NCBI GenBank assembly: GCA_947184155.2
Contig: CAMXCT020000513.1
Location: forward strand, 411,453 to 475,452
From: Cladocopium goreaui
Taxonomy: Eukaryota > Sar > Dinophyceae > Suessiales > Symbiodiniaceae
Direction of reading: 5' to 3'
Length of the DNA: 64,000 bases
Positions 33,134 to 45,194 of this stretch are shown piece by piece. Made by a program: the position numbers and the translations under genes. The notes below the pieces were generated by a model. That model did not search any database. It worked only from the letters and a program-made list of their open reading frames with translations, and was not told where the DNA came from. Each line of letters begins with the position of its first letter. Positions within the stretch are counted from its first letter, which is position 1.

Positions 33134-35823
33134 GTGCTGTTTGGCCACTCCCTCAGCACCACGCGATTGCATTTTTTTCAGAGAATGCGAACAGTATCCC
33201 GCCTTGCGCTCTATAAAGACTTTCCTGAAGCAGGACAGGGTCGGGTAGATGACTTTAGAGATCTCGGTCCAGACCTCTCAACATTCAACATCACCTTCAG
33301 ATGGGGCTACAATGATTAATTCCATCTCAAGTGCCACCTCTTTAAAACTCCTGTGTTGATCCTTGCAGGAGATTGCACACAGGTCGCAACCGAAACCATT
33401 GCGATTGTCCGTCGCTTGCCACACCCTTCATGCAACAGGTACCGCGTGGTGTTTGTCTTCAGCACCCCCGAAGACAATGTCCCGCGCAGATCCTTGTGTG
33501 ACCAGCATTTGCCTGCTTTCATTGACATGTTTGATCAGATGCTGGAGAGGGTGGTGAATGGCCCTGGTTTTCTTGATATGCGGAGTGTTGATGCAAATAT
33601 GTACCTGGTCCTCTCGCTGCGAGCCTTCAATCGTGGGCCACCGATGATTCCCCACAACAGCCCGTGTTCAGAGGAATCTTTCCACATTTCGGTTGGCGAA
33701 CACCTTGGCTTGCTGTCTTGGATCCGTTTCAAGCCTCATGAGAAATTCTGCTTGCGCGAGTACTTGCGGTGCTTCATGGAGCGGCTGGGGTACCAGTTGA
33801 AGATCTATGAGGTCATGGATGGTCGCAAGCTTGTCCCCTACCAGTGTGCCGTTGTGCGGTGGGAGTGGAGCCAGTTGAGAGCGTCTTTCCACGAAGCCTT
33901 CTTGGTGCAGAAAGTAGCTTACCGCCGTGCCAATGGGGGACCGAAGAGCCCGAACTTGGTTGAAGCTGGGCTGGGCCGTGTTCCAAACAACATGTCGCAC
34001 TTATTTTCGTACACTTTCTACACACAGCAGAGAGAGAGAGAGATACACACACATATATATATAATTATATATACACAATACGCACATACACACATACACA
34101 CATACATACATACGTACGTACATACATACATACAGACAGACAGACATACACACAGACACGCAGACATACAGACAGACAGCCAGCCAGCCAGCCAGGCAGG
34201 CAGGCAGGCAGACAGACAGAGACAGAGACAGACAGACAGCCAGCCAGCCAGCCAGGCAGAGACAGACAGACAGAGGACAGAGACAGAGAATAATATTATG
34301 TTCTAAGGAATAACTCATCATTTCATGATGCTGGCTGCTTTTCCAAAGCTATCTGATGCTCTAAAATGGACCACCTTTAGCTGAATTTAGCGCACGCATG
34401 TCTGGAAGCTGGTGGTTTTAGCAGCCGTGATCAAACCGTGAGACAACCGTAAGACACCGTGAGACCCCCCGAACGTCATTGTTTTTTTTTGCATTGGCGT
34501 CATGGTTTTACCGTGAGCCAGCCGTGAGCCAACAGTGACTAACGACTACCCTGTGCGTCTCGTGGAATAGACACGAGAATAATGATGGTGAAACATATGT
34601 ATATATATACATATATATACACGTACACACACACACATATATATATATATACATATACACACATATTTATTCTCACACGCACACACTATATATATATATA
34701 CACATATTTATTTATATATACATATGTATACATATTAAATGAATCATGTGTGTATATATATATATGTGTGTGTGTATGATCAAAGGAAGTTAGCTCGCAA
34801 ACTTCCGCATTACAAACAAATATGTTTATTTTTCCTAATTTCACTATTTCACCCACAAAGGTAGCCATAGCGGCTGGTAGGTGGAAACAGTATTGACAGC
34901 AACAGTCCGGAACTGTTCAATGCATGTCAAACTGTGAGGGAGCATGTGAGTTCGCGGGTGAAACCATGTAAGTGTGCGCATCATTGTCGTGCTTTTACGG
35001 GTATGGTGGCCCCAGGCATCGCGAAAGGTAGGTCTGTCTTTACGCGATTCGGGACCTCGATCTGGAAAAGGTGTTGCAAAAATGTGCACGAGACTGTAGT
35101 GAACTCGATTTGCAGTTGAACATGTTCAAAAACTCAGGAGGCTTTGGTGCAGAGCCAGGTCAGGTTCAACAGGGTTCCGGAGAAGGTTCCGGACACGGTT
35201 CCGGAGAAGGTCTGGGAGGCTTTGGTGCAGACCAGGAGTTGCGGCCATTTAACTCACGGAAACCCAGCTGAGGGGTTTCCAGCGCTTGGCTTCGCAGCAC
35301 GCTTCAGAAAGATTTGTATAATAAAACGTTGCGGCTGTTGTGGATACCACCGAAGCATAGTTTAAGATTGTTTCATTTGCATCTCAACACCATGTGTTTT
35401 TTCGCTGATGCACGTCACAACCTCAACGCTTCACTGCTTTTGCAATCTTTTGCACCGCGGAAATTGTCTATATAAACCATTGATGCTTTATATTTATAGG
35501 TATTGTTTTGGGCACTACTGGAAATGTATTGTATTGTTCGTTTCTTAGATTCTCTGGCCTGACCAGCCGAGTTCCCGTTTTTTGTTTTGTTTCGGCATTG
35601 TTGAAAACCCCAAAAACGCCAGGAAGATGCGACTCCCCATTTCTTACCCGGTGTTCATCAAGGTGATTCCGATTCCCAGTTCTCTGTGCCCAAGCGAAAT
35701 ATCACGGTGCGCAAGACGTTCGTGGAGCTCCACGAGGAGGAGGACGAGTTGTCCAACCAAAAACTGTCCAAGCAGCTGAAACGCAGCATTTCTACCGGGG
35801 AAATCACGGCATGCTTTGTGTAG
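33134..35823 (+). CDS. Uncharacterised tandem family, copy I, exons 3-5 (3' part)
   Basis: Exon 3 is 33,134-33,244 (VLFGHSLSTTRLHFFQ, RLALYKDFPEAGQ), exon 4 about 33,383-33,964 (RLPHPSCNRYRVVFVFSTPE, RVVNGPGF, ERLGYQLKIYEVMDGRKLVP), exon 5 35,623-35,823 (HFLPGVHQGDSDSQF, TVRKTFVELHEEEDE, LKRSISTGEITACFV, then TAG). These align with copy II 47,829-47,934 and 48,074-48,828. Exons 3 and 4 join in phase with GT-AG. The 1.66 kb intron between exons 4 and 5 is missing from copy II, where the same codons are contiguous. Function is unknown. The conserved reading frame and synonymous-looking differences suggest recent constraint despite the 29 kb separation from exons 1-2. Confidence 0.75.
34027..34290. 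repeat. Microsatellite cluster (CACATA, CAGA, CAGC)
   Basis: ACACAT, then CATACATA, CAGACAGA and CAGCCAGC/CAGGCAGG runs inside the copy I-specific intron. Frames running from exon 4 into it are artefacts. Confidence 0.95.
34585..34790. repeat. AT/CA microsatellite
   Basis: ATATAT and ACACAC runs, again inside the copy I-specific intron. Confidence 0.9.
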
Positions 35824-36179
35824 AGATTAATTTGGCACCTTGCCAGCGTATAGGATTATGCTTTTGGCTGATTCTAGATGATGTAGATGCGCATGGAAAC
35901 ATGGCAAACCATTTCAAATTGGATCATTATGGAGAACAATATTTCTTTACCATTTGGACGGAAAGTAAACTCCAACATCTGGCAATTGGCCAAAAGTAGA
36001 TGAACTTGTACAGCCAGGGCGTGTGGAGGCCATGATCTCCTCCAGGGAGATCCTGTGAAGATTGTGCGGTGTAAGACCATTTAGTATCCATGGAGATCCA
36101 TGTGGTTTTTATTGTCACGAAATCTCTTCATATCTATAAGGAATATAGCTGTAAAGATGATATGTATACAGTAGATGGT
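35824..36179. other. 3' UTR and flank of copy I
   Basis: Begins AGATTAATTTGGC, matching AGCTTAATTTGGC after the copy II stop. The later block GCAATTGGCCAAA...GTACAGCCAGGG is shared with 49,155-49,210, so homology between copies extends beyond the coding region. Confidence 0.6.
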
Positions 36180-37345
36180 TTTGGTTCTAGGTCATGTTTT
36201 TCAATTTCCTTGGTTCAGCGCCGAGGGCCTGGTACTTGGTACTTCTCAGCCGCTCCGCAGAGCTGCGAAATCGCAAGTGCCGCTGTGAAGTTAACTCCCC
36301 TGCCGTCCTGAAGCCTCGGAACTATTCAGAGCCTGGAAAAAAATCCAGTGCGGCGCATGATCCGAGGAATTTCTTGATCAGTTTGGATCGTACCGACTGG
36401 GTAAAAAATTGTAGATACGTATTTGTGTGCGCGTGCGTTTATCTTGGTGTATATTGTAAAATATTGTATAATATCCCATATAAGCAATGAATTGGTGAGT
36501 GTTCCCGTTCGCGGACGGGTCTCTTGCGATCTGTTGCTTGCGTGATAGATGCATCGGTTTTTGGCTTTTGCAACCCAAGGGCTGGTCAAACAGGCGCCAG
36601 AACCAGTAGCTTGCAATGATGGGCAAACACCGGCATCAGAACTGACCTTCAGTAGGAGGGGAATATCAAACAGCAACCGCCACACCAAGCCCCGCTTCAA
36701 CTGCGAGGTCGTATGTGATAATATCTTGTGGAGATCCTTGTGAAATCCTCTGAGGTCCTTCTATGAAGATCTTGAAGATATCGTGCTAGAGGTTCTTGTG
36801 TGAAAGCTCTTGAAGATATCGTGGCATGCTCTTTGGTGTTTCTGTTTCAAAATCTTGGAAGATCCTGTGCAAGTTCCTTCTATGCCTATCATAGCCGATG
36901 GCAATCTTGTGAGGTTCTTCTAGGGGTCCTGGTATGAAGATCTCGTAGAGGTCCTTGTGCAAAGATCTTGTGGAGATCCTGGTGAAATCCTCTTAAGGCA
37001 GTCTTAGGGGCCCTTCTATGAAGACCTCGAACACATCTAGAGGTGCTTGCGTGAGAGCTGTTGTGGGACTCTCTTGGGGAGAGGTGCTTGTGTGAAAGGC
37101 TCTTGTGCGATGCTGTTGGTGTTCTTGTTCTCGTTTGCAGATTGTAAAAGATCCACCACAAGGTTTTTCTATGTCTATGACGATTTTGCGAGATTCTGCC
37201 AGGGATCCCGGCATGAAGATCTTGTAGAGGTCCTTGTCTAAAGGTTTTGTCAGCAGGTGTTCCCACCAACGCTTTGGGGTCTCCTGCTGGGATACAGTAA
37301 TTTGTGCTGCAAAATTCCAGGGGCAGTGAGAGTTTCCCTCACGTA
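36180..37345 (+). repeat. Dispersed long repeat, copy B
   Basis: Collinear with 2,185-3,330 (see copy A), including the degenerate GAAGATCTTG/GAGATCCTG units. Ends in AGTTTCCCTCACGTAACTTTGGCCCAAGA, the block that precedes exon 1 in copy I, but here no exon 1 follows. Confidence 0.7.
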
Positions 37346-37377
37346 ACTTTGGCCCAAGAGATTGGTTTGGTGGACAC

Positions 37378-37985
37378 GCCGGGCACTTGGCACTTCTCAG
37401 CCACTGAGCTGCGATGAGCTGCGAAGAGCTGCTGTGCCATCTCGAAACCTTTCGGGCCGCCTGGAAAAGAATCCCAATGCAGCGCATGATCAGAGCAACT
37501 CTTGGATCAATATTTGGATCAGGTCGATTAGGTGAACGATTCTGGACGTGTAGCATGCGTGTGTATTGCTTTATTCCACTGTCCGCTGTTTTCACTAAAA
37601 CGACCTGACGAAAACATGGACCGGTGATGACCGGTGAACGTTCTGATTGGCTGCACCATGGCTGCAAGGTCTCTTGCGTGCTTGACAGTTGCATCATCCT
37701 TTGCACCAACATTCAAGACTCGGGATGTCATCCGGATTCCCTGGCTGCCTTTTTTTAGATCAGGGCCAGGCAAAACAGGCGCCAGAAGCAAAAGCAATGA
37801 CGGGCCCTTAAGAATCCAGGTGTTGGTCTGCACCTAAGGTATAACATGGTATAACATCATGGTATAACAATGTATAACATGGTATAACGGTATAACGGTA
37901 TAACTGACCATTATTGGGAGAAACTTATAACTTTGAGATGATTCGAACTCTTCCGCCCTTCAGCGGCGGGTATCAAACAGCAACC
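37378..37985 (+). repeat. Dispersed long repeat, copy C (partial)
   Basis: Repeats the first half of copies A and B: GGCACTTCTCAGCCACTGAG, GCAGCGCATGATC, GACAGTTGCATCATCCTTTG and GGCAAAACAGGCGCCAGAA. Contains a small GGTATAAC array (37,834-37,905). It begins directly after the end of copy B, as if one copy inserted into or recombined with another. Confidence 0.6.
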
Positions 37986-38286
37986 ACGACAACAAACCCA
38001 GCTTCGACCCCCCTGCATTGTGCAGTGGTTTCAAAGATGGGGATGGGTCAACTAGCTCAACATGCTCAACGAATCCCCGACAATTCTCCAAATCTTGGCA
38101 TTCTTTTCGGTCACAGGACTTGTTTGGGCTCTCCAAGTGCTCACACTGGTTTCTACGAAGGTTTGTCCGATTTTAATGTTCATGCATGTATCAATATGTT
38201 CATATATGTTCATAAATTTTCCAGGTCCATCACTGGAAGGCCAATTTTTCCGACATTTTTCAGGGGCCATGGCATCATGACGTGGC

Positions 38287-41200
38287 ATGGAGTCGCCGTT
38301 GGCCTCCCACTTTTCGGCGGAAGTGGCACTCGAGGTTCGGGGTGGCTACAAACAGGATTGTATGGAAGGTGCCATTTGCGTTTTTAATCGGTTTTATCCA
38401 TGCAATGCCATAATCAAACTCCTGCTTTGTTCCAGGAACAACATATCAAGAAGTAATTGCGCAGATTGTGCGTACCTGAACTGGTGGTATGGAACTCTCT
38501 TTATATTTCGTGGCAAAGTATTTAATTGAAGAAGTATGAAGTTGCCTTATGGATCTCTCCCTGGATTGGGTGGAGGCTTGGAACCATTCCAACCTCATCG
38601 ATGTCTTCGAAGATCTTCGAAGGGACCATTTTAGTTTGGGGTTCCATGTTGGATTCAGCCAATCCCCAATATTCCCCAATATTGTTGACTCTAGCAATAA
38701 TGCATGGTATGCATGGTCAAGGTTTGCCCTGATTCTTATATCATCTTATATCGTTGTTGCTGGTGAACGGCGAAACAGCACCCTCATCGTATGAATTCGT
38801 TGGTTGAAAAGTTGATAAGCCAATTTTTAGTTCACCATTTTTTTTTGTTGGTCAGTTATGGTCAGTTCACCTTTCACGAGTGTCCTTATGTGACCTTAGT
38901 GAAATGAATTTGATGAACCTATAACAGTTACAACATCCCATAACAATATAATATATCATATATCATTAAAATTCATTAAATGGTATAGGTTCATCTTAAA
39001 TTCCCAGTAAAATAGTGGTATATCTTACCCATCGTCATCTATCATCCCAGAACAATCAATGGTTCAACCGTCCCAGTGACGCTAGGCCTGGGCTTTGCTC
39101 CAAGCTGCGCCAGATGTGGCGGCGCAAAACGTGGCGCTAGTGGCTCCGGCCACAGCACTGGCTGCCAGGCACAGGGAATCACAGGGGACATCAGGGGACG
39201 GGGGTTTTTCAATCGACTAATCATATAATCCAATAAGTGGGTACCCAAGTCATCCAGAGAAAGATAGATTTCCGAATTTTTTGTAGGGTTTATGGGGATT
39301 ATAACTCTAATCAATGGGGTTTAGACACCAACTTACAGCATGAGTAATATGATAATATGGACACAGCTGACATAACTGACATAACAGACATAACATAAAT
39401 GAAATATATGAATGATGACGCATCCAAGTTCCAAGGATCCCTTTTCACCAACTTTTTTTGACGCTCCTCACCCGTTGTGCCTTCGAACTTGCCTCACCAG
39501 TCTGCCGAACTTGCGAAGTGGAGATGCCATTGAGGAGCACAGTTTCACTGGTGAGTGCCTTGGTGCCACCTTGGTGCCACCTTGGGCATCCCAGGTTGAA
39601 TAATCATGCTTATACATGTTTATTTTTTTTAAAAAAAATCTGCTTATATACATGCTTGATTAATGGATAGATATGGATAGCAGTTACGGGTGATGACTGA
39701 AGATCGTGGAACAAACTTCCAGGAGAGGACCTTGGAGCTTCTTAGTCAGCTCCTCGGAGGGATGTTTTCATTTCTGAAGGACAGATGATGTTAGATGATG
39801 TTAGATGATATTGGATATTATTGGATATTATTGGATATTATTGGATATTATTGGCTATTAGATGTACACATTCAGAATGATCATTAACTTTCTAAATCAT
39901 TCTATATATATATATATAGGCATATGACATATGTAATAAATTGTAATATAACATAACATATATATAATATTATATAATCATATATGGATTTGCTCGTCAT
40001 ATCCATCAGCATCTTGATTGCTGGAGGTCGCACTTGTCCTGGTCCCCTCCAGGAGGCCGAGGCAGCTGAAAATAGATTGGCACCTGGAGGTTTTTTTATT
40101 AGGGTCCCATCTCCCAAGTGGATTTTATTAAAAAAATATATTGTTAAGGTTTTCATTGGAATATTAGGGGAAAGTTTCGAAATCCAGTTTTTGGCAACAT
40201 TTTATATAGATTTTAATAAGAGATTAAGACAAAAATTGAAATCAAGTTTTTAAATTTTTAGTATTAAGGCGTTCATTGGAATATTAGGGGCGCCCTAATA
40301 CACAATGCCCCGGGATAATAAAAATAGATCACCGTGTTTGCCATTTGGGGGGGCCGTTTTAGTAGTAGGGAGAGTTGATTACCATCATTTGCATTCATTT
40401 GCCATCATGTGCCATGATTTCATGATTTTCCTGAATCACGGATGATGCGTAGTTGACTTTCCAGCATTTTCCACCTTGGATTTTCATGGGTTTTCCCGGG
40501 GAAGATGCTGGAAAACCGGCCAGAGCCCCAAGAAAAGGTTCCGCTGCTCACTCTGGAGCAGACCTTGCAGCGCAGCGGCAAAGGAGGCCACCGGGGTACC
40601 ATGATCCAACTGATATGGGGAGAAATCATGAGACATCCGGGTGAATGACCCATAGTATCAATAAGCATCCCATTCCTTCATTGAAATAGATCGCTGGTGA
40701 ATTGGGAAGACCAAGCTTGACAATACTCAAGCAACTTTAAAGGAGTATAGGCCGTAAAAAGATGTAAAAAGGGGAAGCGAAGCGATACAGTCCAACAAAG
40801 CAGGAAATCACCGCCTAGATTCAAGCCATGGAGTCTTTGCACCTCATGAGACGCAGCCAACAATGAATTGAGTCTTTACCATTCTTTACCCTCAAGGCCC
40901 TCGCTTAGGGTACAGGATGGGTCAAAACTAAATGGTCTATAAATATCTTTCAATAGTTTTTGCATGTTTTTGTTGTTCAATAATCTTTTGTTCCTGTAGC
41001 GCAAACCATCGGAGGCCGGCAAAAACAACGAGAGCTTTTTTCGGGCCTTGGGTCATGACCCGCCCAGGCGATGTGCACTTCATCCACTTTTGGCGAAGTC
41101 TTGGGGAGGCGACCGTGTCATGTGGAGAACTGTAGGGCTGCAGGGGCAGTTCTGCAAGTTTTAAGGAGAGTGACTGGGGCCATCAAAATGGGAGTTAATC

Positions 41201-44200
41201 CAACCTATCCAGTTGGATAGGTGATATCAATATGGATATATATATATATGGATATTAAATAGATCAATCTGAATACAGTAGTAAGAGTGTTAAATTTGAA
41301 GGCCATCTACCTATCTATTTCTGACGGTTAAAATCCATTATAATCCCATCCCTCTAGTATTAAGCAATTAAACACCCCCATTGTATGGTCCCAAATATGT
41401 GGTTCCTACTATCCCTACACCCACCATGGTTTTGGGGATGGGATTCATGGCATATGGTTGGTTAGTTGATATCCCATTGAAGCCCGTTAAATCCCGATTA
41501 TCCTATCAATGTCCCGTTAAATCCACATTATGACTAATATTATATTATAATATCAGTATATTTCAACATCAGTATATAATAGTGTATATATATATATATA
41601 CATATGATTACATATGTACATATGGTCCCGCCCGGCGCCCAGCAACCCTCCCCAGCCCCCCCCTAGCAACGGGGGTGGCCAGCATCCGTCAAGATCTCAT
41701 ATGCTCATATGCTATACTTACGTGCTGGCCTCGTGCCACCTATGCACTATCTACATGATACCTCTATAACACCCCACCCATCCCACAGGGGGGGGGGCGG
41801 GGGTAAAGTAGACCCTAGATACATGCTGGCCACATACGACCTACTTACTGCATTACACACTAGTTGTGCCAGTGACACACTACCTAGCCCCCACCCACCC
41901 CACAGGGGTAATGTAGATCCTACATCGATCATTTATATGCCAGCGACATGTCAACTATATCCGACACAAAGCCTCCAACATACAGCGTACATACAGGACC
42001 ATGACCATGAGGGGGGAGGGGGGGTTGCAGGGCTGAGCCATATATACATAATTGTATATACATATATGTGACTATGTGTGTATAAATAAAAAATATATAT
42101 ATATATTATATAATCATTATATTACATATAATCATTATATATATAATCATTACATATATATAATCATTATATATATAATCATTATATATATATAGTCATT
42201 TTGTATATAATTATTATATATATGTAATCATTATATATATATAATCATTATATATATAATCATTATATATATAATGATTATATATAATGATTATATACAT
42301 ATAATGATTATATATATATAATCATTATATATATAATCATTATATGTATATAATCATTATATATAATCATTATATGTATATATAATCATTATATATATAT
42401 AATCATTATATATATATAAATTATATGTATATAATCATTATATATAATCATTATATGTATATATAATCATTATATATATATAATCATTATATGTATATAA
42501 TCATTATATATATAATCATTATATAATCATTATATATATATAATCATTATATATATATAATCATTATATATATATAATCATTATATATATAATCATTATA
42601 TGTATAGAATCATTATATATAATCATTATATGTATATATAATCATTATATATATATAATCATTATATATATATAATCATTATATGTATATAATCATTATA
42701 TATAATCATTATATGTATATATAATCATTATATATATAATCATTATATATATATAATCATTATATAATCATTATATAATCATTATACAATCATTATATAT
42801 ATATAATCATTATATATATATAATCATTATATATATAATCATTATATGTATATAATCATTATATATAATCATTATATGTATATATAATCATTATATATAA
42901 TCATTATTTATAATCATTATATATATATATAATCATTATATATTTATATTATTTATATACTACTTATATGATATATATATATAATCATTATATATAATCA
43001 TTATATAATCATTATATATATAATCATTATATATATAATCATTATATATATATAATCATTATATATATAATCATTATATATATATAATCATTATATGTAT
43101 ATAATCATTATATATAATCATTATATGTATATATAATCATTATATATAATCATTATATATATATAATCATTATATATTTATATTATTTATATACTACTTA
43201 TATGATATATATATATAATCATTATATATAATCATTATATATATATAATCATTATATATATATAATCATTATAATCATTATATATATATAATCATTATAT
43301 ATATATAATCATTATATACATATAATCATTATATGTATATAATGATTATATATAATCATTATATGTATATATAATCATTATATATATAATGATTATATAT
43401 ATATATAATGATTATATATAATCATTATATGTATATATAATGATTATATATATATAATCATTATATATATATAATCATTATATGTATATAATCATTATAT
43501 ATAATCATTATATGTATATATAATCATTATATATATATAATCATTATATATATATAAATTATATGTATATAATCATTATATATAATCATTATATGTATAT
43601 ATAATCATTATATATATATAATCATTATATGTATATAATCATTATATATATATAATCATTATATAATCATTATATATATATATATAATCATTATATATAT
43701 ATAATCATTATATATATATAATCATTATATACATATAATCATTATATATAATCATTATATATAATCATTATATGTATATAATCATTATTTATAATCATTA
43801 TATATATAATCATTATATGTATATAATCATTATATATAATCATTATATGTATATAATCATTATATATATATAATCATTATATAATCATTATATATATATA
43901 ATCATTATATACATATAATCATTATATGTATAGAATCATTATATATAATCATTATATGTATATATAATCATTATATATATAATCATTATATATATATAAT
44001 CATTATATATAATCATTATATGTATATATAATCATTATATATATAATCATTATATATTTATAATCATTATATGTATATATTCATTATATATAATCATTAT
44101 ATGTATATATAATCATTATATATATATAATCATTATATATATATAATCATTATATGTATATAATCATTATATATAATCATATTATATATATATAATCATT

Positions 44201-44690
44201 ATATATATATATATACATAATCATTATATATATAATCATTATATATATATACATAATCTATATATATATAATCAATCATTATATATATATACATTATATA
44301 TATATATAATCATTATATATATAATCATTATATATATAATCATTATATGTATATAATCATTATATATAATCATATTATATATTTATATATATATATACAT
44401 AATCATTATATATATAATCATTATATATATATATACATAATCATTCTATATATAATCATTATATATTTATATTATTTATATACTCCTTATATGATATATG
44501 TATATATATATATATATATTTGCGCCAATTTTGAAACCCACAAGATGATCGCAGGCGCCTGGCCCAGGTCAGTCTAAAGGCCGAGCTTTCGGATGGCTTC
44601 GAGGCGGACATGGTGCCTGAGCACACCCTGCCCGGGGCCATGGCGTGGCCGCGTTGGCATAGAAAACTCCACAAGGAAAAGGAACATCAA
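38287..44690 (+). CDS. Uncharacterised tandem family, copy II, upstream exons
   Basis: Candidate exons lie in the same direction before the conserved part of copy II: ~38,549-38,627 (LSLDWVEAWNHSNLIDVFED), 39,436-39,550 (LRTCLTSLPNLRSGDAIEE, GT donor), 40,027-~40,075 (RTCPGPLQEAEAAE), 40,505-40,640 (VPLLTLEQTLQRSGKGGHRG), ~40,999-41,055, and 44,545-44,690 (RRRLAQVSLKAELSDGFEAD, ending KEKEHQ). Phases agree for 39,550/40,027, ~40,075/40,505 and for 44,690 joined to exon 1 at 45,195. The first pieces are weaker. Function unknown. The intron before 44,545 contains the AT satellite. Confidence 0.45.
39780..39860. repeat. TTGGATATTA tandem repeat
   Basis: About five 11-bp units after a short GATGATGTTA run, in an intron of copy II. 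Confidence 0.85.
41600..42060. repeat. GC-rich duplicated block before the AT satellite
   Basis: About 110-bp units: a stretch with CACCCATCCCACAGGGG and GTAGACCCTAGATACATGC recurs as CACCCACCCCACAGGGG and GTAGATCCTACATCGATC. Contains long C and G runs. No exon recognised. Confidence 0.6.
42080..44515. repeat. AT satellite (TATATAATCATTATA)n, about 2.4 kb
   Basis: Nearly uninterrupted ATATATAATCATTAT units of 12-18 bp, with GTATATAATC variants and a larger repeating pattern (the ATTTATATTATTTATATACT word recurs near 42,940, 43,180 and 44,470). Most units read AATCATT; a minority read AATGATT (near 42,270-42,305 and 43,340-43,445), that is, in the opposite orientation. Lies in the intron before the exon at 44,545. 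Confidence 0.95.
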
Positions 44691-45194
44691 GTAACTGCCT
44701 GTACTAAAATGCTGGGAAATGGATGGAAATGCTGTTGGCTCTTTGTTTTTGGATGTTTTTGGGGCTGGGGGTTGGGGTCAGAGACGAGGCTCTTTGTTGA
44801 GCCCTGTATATAAGCCGAGGCCCATTGGCCCCTTGGGTCCAGCCAGAAGGGAAGCTGAAGCCCGGCTCCTGGATGCAGATGTCTTGATTCTCTAATACTT
44901 TAAGATTTTAAAGATTCTTTAAATATCTTTGAGTTTTTTCATCTTGAAACTGGGATGATGATCCTGTATCCCAATTAGTTGAAAGATGCTGAAACCGCCA
45001 ACTAGATGAATCTAGGTTGCCTCCATGTTTTTTTCCTGTCCTGCAAGGCTCCAGGGACATGACTGAGACCGGCTTTTCCTTGGAATCGTTTTTGGTCATG
45101 TCAAGCAGTTTCCCTCACGGTGCTTTGGCCCAAGACACGGTGTGATCGACTTCACCACCTGCGACCAACCCTTCAACGGTGTAGCATGACTGAG

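Noticed and set aside
33353..34306. A single 317-codon protein at 33.4-34.3 kb
   Set aside because: Only the first ~200 codons match the paralogues; the rest runs through an intron and CAGA/CATA microsatellites.
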